Assembly: GCA_016296205.1 (NCBI GenBank)
Contig: JAEDJS010000002.1
Location: forward strand, 13,241-77,240
Length of the DNA: 64,000 nucleotides
Direction of reading: 5' to 3'
Source: Treponema sp.
Lineage (GTDB): Bacteria > Spirochaetota > Spirochaetia > Treponematales > Treponemataceae
Shown here: in pieces, positions 1 to 8,248 of the stretch
Numbering within the stretch: the stretch's first letter is position 1
Layout: each line of letters opens with the position of its first letter
Made by a program: the position numbers and the translations under genes
The notes under the pieces: model-generated
Database searches by the model: none
Told to the model about the DNA's origin: nothing
The model's input: only the letters and a program-made list of their open reading frames with translations

Positions 1-348
1 TGAAACAACAACATCTGCAGCATTTTTATTGAACCTTTTGCCAACATTTTTAATATCACATTCCACCACGTTGATTTTGTTTTCAAGACCATTAAGTTCA
101 ACACTTCGGCGTGCCATATCAACACTTTGCACCTGGACTTCCAAAGCAGTAAAATGTTTAGCTTTTGTTGTATGGCTCATCACCAGTGGAATTACACCAG
201 TGCCAGTTCCCAAATCAAAAACTTCATCATTAAGGCGGGCAGTAGCAAATTTTGATATCAGTAAAGAATCAATTCCAAAACAAAATTTATCCTTATCCTG
301 AATAATTTTGCAATTTCCCTGAATAAGCTCATCAACTTTCTCAGACAT
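1..348 (-). CDS. tRNA1(Val) adenine-N6 methylase-like protein (3' end cut by window edge)
   Basis: The first 116 codons of a class I SAM-dependent methyltransferase whose remainder lies beyond the left edge. Residues 24-35 read FGIDSLLISKFA, typical of the TrmN6/YfiC group, followed by the SAM-binding glycine motif DLGTGTGVIPL at 45-55 and an acidic strand end (ALEVQ) about 20 residues later. Family members methylate A37 of tRNA1(Val) or related small substrates. The ATG at 348 has an AAGGTG ribosome site just upstream. The catalytic NPPY motif falls outside the window, so substrate type is inferred from the N-terminal part only. Confidence 0.75.
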   Translation of the reverse strand, partial: MSEKVDELIQGNCKIIQDKDKFCFGIDSLLISKFATARLNDEVFDLGTGTGVIPLVMSHTTKAKHFTALEVQVQSVDMARRSVELNGLENKINVVECDIKNVGKRFNKNAADVVVS

Positions 349-515
349 TTTACACCTTATCCTTAATTATAAATCAATTTTGAATTTTTGTATCCCATTT
401 TCTTATTGACATATTTTTTTTACAAGTCAATTTTACGATTTGATTCAAGACTGCATACTTGCCATGAGAAGCCAGCACCAGATTTGCGACCGCTAAATTC
501 TTAAATCTTACATAA

Positions 516-854
516 TTATCCTAATCTTGCCTGAGTCAGTGGTTTATCCCAGAAAATTTTTCCATTCACTGACTCAGCTAACTCATCAATCATTTCTTGC
601 AATTTTTCTATATAAGCCTGTTCTTTTTTCTTAGACCGTCTGCCAGTTCCTTCATATAAAATTTTACTGTAATAAGCATCATAAGGAACCCTAAAATCCT
701 GGGGATTTTCATAAGGCATAAAAGTAACAGCTGCCGTGTATTTTATCTTCCCCGCCTCTGAATCAGAAATCAACATTACAGAAGCACCTCGTCTTACAGA
801 TCCATTAATTTCCAAATTTGCTTCATAATATCTCTGGTAAACATTAATAATCAT
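516..854 (-). CDS. small protein of unknown function
   Basis: A 112-residue soluble protein that I do not recognise. It has no signal peptide or membrane segment. The N-terminal half looks like beta strands (start MIINVYQRYYEANLEING) and the C-terminal third is a charged helix with a KKKEQAYIEKLQEMIDELAE stretch. The ATG is preceded by an AGGG ribosome site at suitable distance, and the frame is open with ordinary codon use, so it is likely a real gene. It stands alone between the methylase and the AlbA_2 gene, with about 165 bp of AT-rich sequence upstream of the methylase side where I see nothing convincing. Confidence 0.6.
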   Translation of the reverse strand: MIINVYQRYYEANLEINGSVRRGASVMLISDSEAGKIKYTAAVTFMPYENPQDFRVPYDAYYSKILYEGTGRRSKKKEQAYIEKLQEMIDELAESVNGKIFWDKPLTQARLG

Positions 855-980
855 ATCTTTTCCCTCCAGGAAGAATCTTTAATAATTTTATCAATAATTT
901 CTGTATAAAAATGCTTAACTGTTAAAAAGAAAGAAACCAATAAAATGTTATAACAAAGTGAAAATCTTAAGAAATCAAAA

Positions 981-2363
981 TTATTTCTTTATTTTAAAAA
1001 CAGATTTTGGAGAATTTTTACTTCCTTCTCTGAATATTTTTCCGGATTCAATTAAAGGATTTATTACTTCTTCAAGAAAACGACTCCTACTTTTATATCT
1101 TGTTACCGACTGTAATTCTTTTATAGATTTTGGTCCATCTATTAAAAGAGTTAATACTTTATCTATATCAGAAAGTTGGGTAATTTCTACCTCATTTTCA
1201 TACAATCTATCAAAAAGCCTTAAATTAAGAAATCCTGGATATATCATTACACATGGCTGTTTTTCTAAAGGAGATGTATTATAACTTTCTAGCATTGTCT
1301 GAAATCCAGTTCCTCCTCGTTCCATTAAATTTGCAACATCAAGACAAGCTGATATTATTGTATTTCTTCTAATCGAAGGAATAGATCCTGCAGGATACTC
1401 TTTATAGTCTTTTGGTAAAAGCCATGAACCAGGCGAAATTATATCAATTCTATCAGAATAAATATCTACATCTATTTGAGTTCCATTGATTGAATAATCG
1501 CGATGTGCAATAGCGTTTACCATTGCTTCCCTTATTGCTTCTTTCGGATAAGATCTAACCTCTTCCCTTCCCCCATTTTGTGTTTTTTTCCAACCTGTTT
1601 TTGTATTTCGTTCAATAAAATTGAGTGCATATCTCAAACATTTTGAAAGAGGACCTTTTATCCTTTCAGTATCAAGAACGGTACCAGTTTTAGATTTGCC
1701 ATTCCAAAGACGACAACAAATAAGACTATCGTCCCCTGTATAATCATCTTTAAACATAAGAAAACCTGTTTTTACGTATTCATCTTTTGAAAGAATTTCT
1801 TCATTTTGAAGTTGCTTAATGGAAGGATATGTTTTGTCATTTCTGAACTCTTTACATAAATTTAAATAGTCGGTCCATTCAGATTCATTATATTTTATTT
1901 CTGATGTTTCATTATCCACTCCAAACTTTCGTTTTGAAAGCGATATAATATCTTCTGGAGTCGCAGGTGTAGAATTTCCATCACCCTTTACATATACAAC
2001 CTCATTAAAATCGCCATCTCTATATCTTACAACTGAATCAGAACTTGCAACCTTTACTCCAAGTACAAAATGTTCTGCAGCCTCATCTACACTTCGAATT
2101 GTGAAAGATATTTTTGCATGTGGAAAAATATGTCGGTCATTTATCACTGAAATCAAATTTTTAGTCTTATCTATTTCATCCAAAGTAAGCCCAAATACAT
2201 CCCTATTATCAGAAACACCAACAAAAATATATCCCCCTTCACCATTAGCAAAGGCGACAATTGATTTTGCCCATTTAACAGGTTTATCAGAATTCAAGAT
2301 TGCTTTAAATTCATACTTTGTATTTTCTAATAAAATATCTGAATATAGCTCGTTAATTTTCAT
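981..2363 (-). CDS. AlbA_2 (Schlafen-type) domain protein with C-terminal HATPase domain
   Basis: A 460-residue protein of the group often annotated as putative DNA-binding or RecG-like transcriptional regulator. Residues 10-130 form an AlbA_2 domain: E18FKAILN, then IVAFANGEGGYIFVGVSD, the conserved glycine-rich strand of this family. Around residues 280-310 is the HATPase_c_4 signature, EAMVNAIAHRDYSINGTQID, and the C-terminal 80 residues look like a winged helix. ATG at 2363 has a GAGGG site. Such proteins occur in defence islands and mobile regions, but also as chromosomal regulators. No partner gene is obvious here. The five phased TTGCC repeats just upstream may be its own operator (inference). 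Confidence 0.8.
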   Translation of the reverse strand: MKINELYSDILLENTKYEFKAILNSDKPVKWAKSIVAFANGEGGYIFVGVSDNRDVFGLTLDEIDKTKNLISVINDRHIFPHAKISFTIRSVDEAAEHFVLGVKVASSDSVVRYRDGDFNEVVYVKGDGNSTPATPEDIISLSKRKFGVDNETSEIKYNESEWTDYLNLCKEFRNDKTYPSIKQLQNEEILSKDEYVKTGFLMFKDDYTGDDSLICCRLWNGKSKTGTVLDTERIKGPLSKCLRYALNFIERNTKTGWKKTQNGGREEVRSYPKEAIREAMVNAIAHRDYSINGTQIDVDIYSDRIDIISPGSWLLPKDYKEYPAGSIPSIRRNTIISACLDVANLMERGGTGFQTMLESYNTSPLEKQPCVMIYPGFLNLRLFDRLYENEVEITQLSDIDKVLTLLIDGPKSIKELQSVTRYKSRSRFLEEVINPLIESGKIFREGSKNSPKSVFKIKK

Positions 2364-2393
2364 TTTTTTCCCTCAGATTCATTATAACATACT

Positions 2394-2440
2394 TTGCCGA
2401 ACATTGCCAGACATTGCCAAAGTTTGCCATAACATTGCCA
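2394..2440. repeat. five helically phased TTGCC repeats (candidate operator)
   Basis: TTGCC occurs at 2394, 2404, 2414, 2424 and 2435 on the plus strand, i.e. at 10, 10, 10 and 11 bp steps, with three copies in the longer form ACATTGCC. The array ends 30 bp upstream of the ATG of the AlbA_2/HATPase gene. A sixth ACATTGCCGA copy lies inside the next gene at about 2871. Phasing on one helical turn is typical of binding sites for a repeating DNA-binding protein. Confidence 0.5.
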
Positions 2441-2655
2441 CTTTTTTCAGGTTCATATAGCATTTTTGCACATCCAAAAACATAGGCTAAAACTATGCTA
2501 AATCGCAATTTACTTAAATTGAAACGCGATACTATTTTAAGAAACTTGCTTAACAACCATATCAACATAGTTGAATAAAGAACTTGAACGAACAAAATGA
2601 GCCCAATACTACATGAATTTGTAGGTCTAAATCCTTCTATTTTGGTGGAGCTATT

Positions 2656-2919
2656 CTAAATCAAATCTTCCAACGAGTTAACAAGAACTTCTTCAATCAA
2701 CACTCTACCATTCGAATCTTTTATCGCTCGTCTTCTATTGATGAACGGTTCACTTTTCCTTTTTGATTTTAAATCTTTGTGTATTTCTTTTAATTCATGC
2801 ATAATTTCTTCGTGACGCAATTCTTCATTATATTCCCGGGACTCCCAATCTTTTGCTCTTGCCCAATCCGACATTGCCGAACACAATAAAATCACCACAA
2901 TCAAACTAACCATAAACAC
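2656..2919 (-). CDS. small membrane-anchored protein of unknown function
   Basis: An 87-residue protein with an N-terminal hydrophobic segment (about residues 3-16, FMVSLIVVILLCSAMSDW) followed by a highly charged, probably coiled-coil region (residues 25-60, rich in Glu/Lys/His/Arg) and a basic patch RKSEPFINRRRAI. A strong AGGGGG ribosome site precedes the ATG. It looks like a single-pass protein with a cytoplasmic helical domain. I recognise no family. It lies upstream of the AlbA_2 gene in the same direction, separated by 290 bp holding the TTGCC array. Confidence 0.55.
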   Translation of the reverse strand: MFMVSLIVVILLCSAMSDWARAKDWESREYNEELRHEEIMHELKEIHKDLKSKRKSEPFINRRRAIKDSNGRVLIEEVLVNSLEDLI

Positions 2920-3094
2920 GCCCCCTATTTTAATTCAAAAATCAACTTTTAATCTTTTTTTGAATAATATAACAGCTGGCTTTTAAATTTCCAGTTTTTT
3001 TATAAAATTCTTTGCAAACCCCCAAACTCCCTGGTCGGTCGGCGTTCACTCCTCTTCAAGTCTTGCACTGTCAAAAATTCAAATTCCCTTTAAA

Positions 3095-3131
3095 ACAAAA
3101 AAAAGGCACCTGTTAAAAAAACAGATGCCTT
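3095..3131 (-). terminator. intrinsic terminator of tRNA-fMet
   Basis: On the minus strand AAGGCATCTGTT pairs with AACAGGTGCCTT across a short T-rich loop and is followed by a run of eight T. It begins 4 bp after the tRNA 3' end, so the tRNA is probably a single-gene transcript. Confidence 0.85.
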
Positions 3132-3134
3132 CTA

Positions 3135-3207
3135 TAGCTGGGGCAGGACTCGAACCTGCGGCCTCCGGGTTATGAGCCCGACGAGCTGCCAACTGCTCTA
3201 CCCAGCG
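3135..3207 (-). tRNA. initiator tRNA-fMet (CAT anticodon)
   Basis: A 73-nt cloverleaf. Acceptor 5' CGCTGGG faces 3' CCCAGCT. The first pair is C1-U72, i.e. unpaired, as expected for an initiator. The D stem has A11:U24. The anticodon stem carries three consecutive G:C pairs (GGG-CTCATAA-CCC) around CAT. These three marks together identify the formyl-methionine initiator rather than elongator Met or the lysidine-type Ile tRNA. The T arm is GCAGG-TTCGAGT-CCTGC, the discriminator is A, and CCA is not encoded. Confidence 0.95.
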
Positions 3208-3298
3208 TCGTAATTGATAATAAATATATTGTTTTATTTTGGAATTGTCAATATGAATTTGCACTAAATGTCAATAAATGTTAAAAAAATGTGAACAT

Positions 3299-3943
3299 TT
3301 AGTTATCAAATGATTCTTCTTCTGATAAAGTATTCTTATATTGCAGTCCAACTTCCCACATTGCAAAAAGAACAACCGCAATGCAGAAAAATCTCAATGG
3401 ACTGCTAAAATAACTAAAATAATTAAAAATTCCATGAAGAAGGACAGCTAAAATAATTGGCCAAATTCGAGTTTTTTTAATTTTTATTGAATAAATAAAA
3501 ATTCCACCTAAACCAGTACAAAATGTATGAATCAAAACAGCAGTTATCATTCTTAGACCAATATTCATGTAACCGCTAATAAGATAAATCACTGTTTCAA
3601 AACATCCAACAGAAAGTCCGCAAAGCATGGAATAAAACACAAAAGTACTCAACTTGATTTTTTTGGCATTTACAGGCAATAGGACGGCCGCTTTTAACAG
3701 TTCTTCAATCAATCCATTTAATACAATTGCCTGAACCAGCAGTCCCATTAATGTTCTGGCACTTAACAAATTAAAATATTCCAATGCAAATTGAGCCACT
3801 GCAATAGGAATAACTGCCAGCAAACCCATCAAAATAGAAAGAAAAGCTGTTCCAATTTTGAACTCATCAGAAAGGAGTGCAAAACAAATAAAATATGCAA
3901 TTAAGGGAATAAAACACAACGCTATAATAGCTACAATTCTCAT
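3299..3943 (-). CDS. PrsW-family intramembrane metalloprotease
   Basis: A 214-residue polytopic membrane protein (about six to seven hydrophobic helices). It shows the PrsW (peptidase M82) motifs: EELLKAA near residue 81 (the EExxK motif), a second-helix C-F-E motif in SVGCFETVIYL, a histidine in VLIHTFCTGLGG, and HGIFNYFSYF near residue 167. In Bacillus PrsW cleaves an anti-sigma factor. The target here is unknown. It is directly downstream (21 bp) of the rRNA methylase gene, with a GGAGTG ribosome site, so the two are probably cotranscribed. Confidence 0.8.
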   Translation of the reverse strand: MRIVAIIALCFIPLIAYFICFALLSDEFKIGTAFLSILMGLLAVIPIAVAQFALEYFNLLSARTLMGLLVQAIVLNGLIEELLKAAVLLPVNAKKIKLSTFVFYSMLCGLSVGCFETVIYLISGYMNIGLRMITAVLIHTFCTGLGGIFIYSIKIKKTRIWPIILAVLLHGIFNYFSYFSSPLRFFCIAVVLFAMWEVGLQYKNTLSEEESFDN

Positions 3944-3964
3944 TTTTTTTTACACTCCTTCCAG

Positions 3965-5161
3965 TTATTCTAATAAATTTGAATATCCGCGAACAGTAAA
4001 TTTATATAGTACAGTATCAAGGTTCCCGGCTTTAAGATTTTTCTGACTGTTGGCATGGCGTCCTAAACTGCTTTCAAATTTATTGTGACTTGTTATTACA
4101 CCAATCTGCCAGCCTGGAAATTCTTTGAACAAACCGCCCATATTTTTATAAAGTTCAACTGCCTGTTCACTGTCGCCAATTCGTTCACCATAAGGTGGAT
4201 TGCATAACAGCAAACCTTCACTGTATGGCGCACTTAATTCTGCAAAATCACTTACCATAAAATCCGGACGAGGAACTCTATTGTCGCTTCCAATCATCTG
4301 CAAAGCTCTACCAGCCATAACGCAGGCATGTTCCGCATTCAACCTTGCTCTTTCTACCGCTGCAGGATCAATATCACTACCTGTAATTCTTGCTTCTACG
4401 TCAGTGCGGATTTTACTTGCTTCTTCACGCTTAATATGGAACTGCATCTGGCGGTCAAAAATTGTAAGATTTTCATAACCAAATCTTCTTCCCAACCCAG
4501 GTGCCACATTGTAGGCGTAAAGTGCGGCTTCAATTGCAATAGTTCCGCTACCACAAAATGGATCGTGCAGTGGAGTTTTACGTCGCCACATCATTTCCTG
4601 GAGCAAAACAGCGGCTGTAGTTTCACGTAATGGGGCAATACCACCGTCTGTTCTGTAACCACGTTTATGCAATGGCAGACCACTTGTATCAAGTAAAATA
4701 TAAGCTACATCTTCGTCTATAAAAACACGAACATCAACCCGTTCACCAGTTTCTGGCAAATTTGTCATGTGGAATTTTTCGCCAAGTTTTTTGTAAATCG
4801 CTTTTTGAATCATTCCCTGAATTGAGTGTTCACTATTCAACTTTGACTTGTAAGATCTCACTTTATCAACAACCACATGAACATCTTTTTTAAGATAATC
4901 CTGCCAGTTGATTCTGTAACATCCTTCAAAAAGCTCGTCAAAATTTTCTGCATTATATTCTGCAAGTTGAATATAAACTCTATCGCTTGTACGCAAACAG
5001 AAATTTGTTCTGTACATTGCAGAAATGTCGCCTTCAAAATATACGCGCCCAGGTTTACTTGTTGTTCCAAATTTTGTCTGGTGCAGTTTATAGCCTAAAA
5101 ATTTTATTTCATTACCTAAAGTTTTTTCGGCACCAACCGCACATAATGCACAGTAAATCAT
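3965..5161 (-). CDS. rlmL: THUMP-domain 23S rRNA (guanine-N2) methyltransferase, RlmL/YpsC type
   Basis: An RNA methylase of the COG0116 group: ferredoxin-like and THUMP region in residues 1-160, then a Rossmann methylase domain with DPFCGSGTIAIEAAL (SAM motif) and the catalytic motif LLCNPPYGER. It lacks the second C-terminal methylase (RlmK) of the E. coli fusion. I chose the ATG at 5161 (398 aa, MIYCALCAVGAEKTL). It overlaps the slyD stop as ATGA, a classic translational coupling, and the earlier TTG at 5173 would add only four residues. The exact target guanine is inferred from family. Confidence 0.85.
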   Translation of the reverse strand: MIYCALCAVGAEKTLGNEIKFLGYKLHQTKFGTTSKPGRVYFEGDISAMYRTNFCLRTSDRVYIQLAEYNAENFDELFEGCYRINWQDYLKKDVHVVVDKVRSYKSKLNSEHSIQGMIQKAIYKKLGEKFHMTNLPETGERVDVRVFIDEDVAYILLDTSGLPLHKRGYRTDGGIAPLRETTAAVLLQEMMWRRKTPLHDPFCGSGTIAIEAALYAYNVAPGLGRRFGYENLTIFDRQMQFHIKREEASKIRTDVEARITGSDIDPAAVERARLNAEHACVMAGRALQMIGSDNRVPRPDFMVSDFAELSAPYSEGLLLCNPPYGERIGDSEQAVELYKNMGGLFKEFPGWQIGVITSHNKFESSLGRHANSQKNLKAGNLDTVLYKFTVRGYSNLLE

Positions 5162-5700
5162 TGACAACCGCAACCGCCTTGGCAGCCTTCACCACATTCA
5201 CCGTCGCAGCCACAATCTCCACCGCAGCCACAACCACATCCGCAACTAAGACCATTTTCAAGTTCTTCTGCAGTTGGTTCACGACAATCAACAATTTCTA
5301 CTTCAAAATTAAGGCGAACACCAGCAAGTTCGTGATTTCCGTCAACTGTAATTTCTTTGTCTGTAACTTCTTTTACAATTACAATCTGAGGACCATAAGC
5401 TGTTTCTGCCTGAAATCTCATTCCAACTTCAATTGGAATGCTTGTATCAAACTGATCTCTTGGAACTTTTACCACAAGCTGATTATCAAATTCGCCATAA
5501 CCATCTTTTGGTTCAAGAACTGCTGTAAACTTTTCGCCAACATCTTTTCCTGTAATGACGTCTTCAAGCTTCTGCAAAAGCATTCCGTTTCCGTGCATAT
5601 ATTCAAGTGGTTCTCCGCCAATTGAAGTATCAAGCACCTGGCCTTCATCATTTTTGAGTGTGTAGTTGATTTTAACAATACTGTTTTTTTCTACTTTCAT
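5158..5700 (-). CDS. slyD: SlyD-type FKBP peptidyl-prolyl isomerase with metal-binding tail
   Basis: A 180-residue FKBP-type PPIase/chaperone. The N-terminal half has the SlyD FKBP fold (LDTSIGGEPLEYMHGNGMLL) interrupted by an IF chaperone domain (residues 70-125). The C-terminus is a Cys/Gly tail with about a dozen cysteines (CGCGCGCGGDCGCDGECG and onward), replacing the His-rich nickel tail of E. coli SlyD. This suggests binding of soft metals. Starts with ATG after a short AT-rich leader without a strong Shine-Dalgarno. Its stop overlaps the rlmL start (ATGA). Confidence 0.9.
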   Translation of the reverse strand: MKVEKNSIVKINYTLKNDEGQVLDTSIGGEPLEYMHGNGMLLQKLEDVITGKDVGEKFTAVLEPKDGYGEFDNQLVVKVPRDQFDTSIPIEVGMRFQAETAYGPQIVIVKEVTDKEITVDGNHELAGVRLNFEVEIVDCREPTAEELENGLSCGCGCGCGGDCGCDGECGEGCQGGCGCQ

Positions 5701-5790
5701 TCTGTTACCTCACAAAAATTTTCTCTGTTTATTTTCAAGTTGAATATTACAAAACCACAAATTCCAACCCAATGTCCGTCATCCCAAACC

Positions 5791-6044
5791 AAAGAGATTC
5801 CGGATCAGGTCCGGAATGACACACTTATGCCCACCCCCAACCAATGGCTGTCATCCTAAACCAACAACTGTCATCCTGAACTGGTTTCAGGATCTTCCTC
5901 CAAAGAGATTCCGGATCAGGTCCGGAATGACACACTTATGCCCACCCCAACCAATGGCTGTCATCCTGAACCAACAACTGTCATCCTGAACTCTGGATTC
6001 AGGATCTCCCTCCAAAGAGATTCCGGATCAGGTCCGGAATGACA
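5791..6044. repeat. tandem ~111-bp repeats built from palindromic TCATTCCGGA-type units
   Basis: The 21-bp palindrome ATTCCGGATCAGGTCCGGAAT occurs exactly at 5797, 5908 and 6020 (111- and 112-bp steps), each preceded by AAAGAG and followed by GACAC. Between them lie copies of GTCATCCTGAAC..., a related unit ending TTCAGGATCT. The whole 417-bp gap between slyD and the YgiQ gene is filled by this array and degenerate units on either side (5770-6090). I see no gene in it. The same palindrome recurs at 24706 and, inverted, at 63949. Confidence 0.85.
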
Positions 6045-6117
6045 CTCCACCGCTTTCTTGATTGCAGAATGAGATTCAGGATCTCACTATCCCGCAAATT
6101 CAACTTAAAATACAAAA

Positions 6118-7941
6118 TTAATATAACACATTAAACAAATCTTTTCTATTTGCTGCAATCAATGCTTCCTTTACCAGGGCTCTGTTTTCTGGTTTATTAA
6201 ACTGCAAAAGGGCTCTCTGCAATTTTCGTTCTCTGGCTCCTCTTGCAACATAAATTTTTTTATAATTTCCTTCACTGTCCTTATCGTAAGGATCCAGACC
6301 CGTATAATACATACAAGTGCTAAGGCTTCCAGGCGTTGGATAAAAATCCTGAACCTGATCCGGAACAAATTTTGTTTTCTTCAAATACAGTGCAGTTTCT
6401 ATTGCATCATCCAAAGTTGCACCAGGATGGCAGGCAATGTAATAAGGAACCAGATACTGCTTAAGACCAAATTTCTTATTAATCTCACCATATTCTTTAC
6501 TAAAATTTTCATACACCTGGTGAGTACTTTTGCGCATCAGTTTTAAAACTTTGTCACTTACATGTTCTGGGGCAACTTTTAACTGGCCACTAATATGATA
6601 TTTGACTAAATCATTAAAGAAAGTTTTATCTTTATCCATCATCAAATAATCAAATCTAATTCCACTGCGAATAAATACTTTTTTTACTCCAGGCACTGCC
6701 CTCAACTTTCCTAAAAGTTCAACATAATCTTTGTGATCAACTTTTAAATTTTTACAGGGCGTTACACCAAGACACTGTTTATTTTTACAAGCACCACTGG
6801 TTTTCTGCTTTTCACAGGCATCAAATCTAAAATTTGCTGTTGGCCCCCCAACGTCGTGAATGTATCCTTTAAAATCTTTATCTTTAGTTAACTCAACTGC
6901 TTCACGAACAAGACTTTCATGGCTTCTGCTCTGAATACGTCTCCCCTGATGGAAAGTAATTGCACAGAATGAACAGCACCCATAACATCCCCGGGCACTC
7001 ACCAGACTGAATTTTACTTCTTCCAGGGCCGGCACTCCACATTTACCGTTTTCGGCTGGTTTATCATACATTGGATGATATCTGCGGGTAAATGGAAGCT
7101 CCTGCACAAAATCAAATTCTTCTGTAGATAAAGGCAAAGCAGGTGGCATTTGAACAATATACCTCTGTTCCGCCTGTTCAACTAAAATTTTTGCATTAAG
7201 GGCATCAGTGTTTTCTTCCTGCATAACAAATGAGCGGGCAAAATTCTTTTTACATTCATCAGTATTTTTGCTGATTTCTTCAAAAGCTGGCAGGCGCAGA
7301 ACATTTTCCTGAGGAATTTCACTTTCTTTGCCAGTAAACCAGACTGTACCCCTAACATTCCTAATATCTCTGGCTTTTACACCACTTTTTAAAAGAGATG
7401 CGATTTCCAGAATTGAATGTTCCCCCATCCCATACATCAACAAATCGGCTTTACTGTCTAATAATATTGAATGTTTAACTGTATTTGACCAGTAATCGTA
7501 ATGAGTAGTCCGGCGCAAACTGGCTTCTATTCCACCAATTAAAATCTGGGCGCCTTTAAATGCTTCTCTGATTTTTGAACAATATGTGATTATTGCCCTA
7601 TCCGGTCTATGACCTGCAACTCCACCGTGAGCGTAAGAATCACTGGAACGTGGTTTATTATTTGCAGTATAATTACTCACCATACTGTCCATGGCTCCGG
7701 CACTCACTAAAAATGCCAGCTTAGGTCTTCCCAAAACTTTAAAACTTTCCACATTTTTGTAATCTGGTTGAGGAATTATTCCAACAGTATATCCATTGGC
7801 CTGCAATAACCTGCCCAAAAGAGCAGCTGCAAATGATGAATGATCTACATAAGAATCGCCAGTAACAAAAACAAAATCTAATTCTTCGATTCCTTCTTCA
7901 ATTAAATCCTGTTTTGTTACCGGGAGAAAAGGTTTTGACAT
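6118..7941 (-). CDS. YgiQ-family radical SAM protein
   Basis: A 607-residue member of the YgiQ (UPF0313) family. It has the family N-terminus with GDSYVDHSSFAAALLGRLL and SAGAMDSMVSNYT, a B12-binding-like region, then the radical SAM cluster motif CYGCCSFC (CX3CX2C) near residue 319, and the family Cys-rich insert (CxxxxxxxxxCxxKQCLGVTPC). The function of YgiQ proteins is unknown. It lies 11 bp downstream of the NifU-like gene on the same strand and probably shares its transcript. The ribosome site is weak. Confidence 0.9.
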   Translation of the reverse strand: MSKPFLPVTKQDLIEEGIEELDFVFVTGDSYVDHSSFAAALLGRLLQANGYTVGIIPQPDYKNVESFKVLGRPKLAFLVSAGAMDSMVSNYTANNKPRSSDSYAHGGVAGHRPDRAIITYCSKIREAFKGAQILIGGIEASLRRTTHYDYWSNTVKHSILLDSKADLLMYGMGEHSILEIASLLKSGVKARDIRNVRGTVWFTGKESEIPQENVLRLPAFEEISKNTDECKKNFARSFVMQEENTDALNAKILVEQAEQRYIVQMPPALPLSTEEFDFVQELPFTRRYHPMYDKPAENGKCGVPALEEVKFSLVSARGCYGCCSFCAITFHQGRRIQSRSHESLVREAVELTKDKDFKGYIHDVGGPTANFRFDACEKQKTSGACKNKQCLGVTPCKNLKVDHKDYVELLGKLRAVPGVKKVFIRSGIRFDYLMMDKDKTFFNDLVKYHISGQLKVAPEHVSDKVLKLMRKSTHQVYENFSKEYGEINKKFGLKQYLVPYYIACHPGATLDDAIETALYLKKTKFVPDQVQDFYPTPGSLSTCMYYTGLDPYDKDSEGNYKKIYVARGARERKLQRALLQFNKPENRALVKEALIAANRKDLFNVLY

Positions 7942-7952
7942 CTAAATTTTAA

Positions 7953-8192
7953 TTATTCTTCCTGAAGAACTTCTGTAACTTCCGGACAAGTTTCTTTTAA
8001 GAATCTTTCTACACCCATTTTAAGAGTGTAAGTTGCCATCGGACAAGAACCACAAGCACCAGTTAATCGCAAGTGAACTGCATTTTTATCATCAATTGAA
8101 ATATATTCCATATCTCCACCGTCTGCCTGCAACTGTGGTCTGAAAATTTCCAAAGCTTCTTTTACTTTTGCAACCAATGCTTCGTCTGCCAT
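7953..8192 (-). CDS. NifU C-terminal-domain iron-sulfur scaffold protein
   Basis: A 79-residue protein that is just the NifU C-terminal (Nfu) domain. It opens with VKEALEIFRPQLQADGGDMEYI and contains the cluster-binding CGSCPMATYTLKMGVE (CxxC) motif. It probably carries a 4Fe-4S cluster between subunits and delivers it to apo-proteins. The radical SAM gene immediately downstream is a plausible client. AAGGAAG ribosome site upstream of the ATG. Confidence 0.93.
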   Translation of the reverse strand: MADEALVAKVKEALEIFRPQLQADGGDMEYISIDDKNAVHLRLTGACGSCPMATYTLKMGVERFLKETCPEVTEVLQEE

Positions 8193-8248
8193 TTTTTCTT
8201 CCTTGTTTTATTTTTGTGTAAGTTGATTTTACAGTTTTATTTTTAAAT

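Noticed and set aside
2353..2595. 80-codon minus-strand ORF overlapping the AlbA_2 start
   Set aside because: It reads through the TTGCC array and the ribosome site of the next gene, has no good ribosome site of its own, and its composition is not protein-like beyond one hydrophobic stretch.
2920..3094. GC-richer stretch (about 3018-3060, GGTCGGTCGGCG) downstream of the tRNA
   Set aside because: No tRNA, ORF or inverted repeat could be built from it; it remains unexplained but too short to support a feature.
3079..3264. 61-codon ORF across the tRNA
   Set aside because: It is the translation of the tRNA-fMet gene and its terminator.
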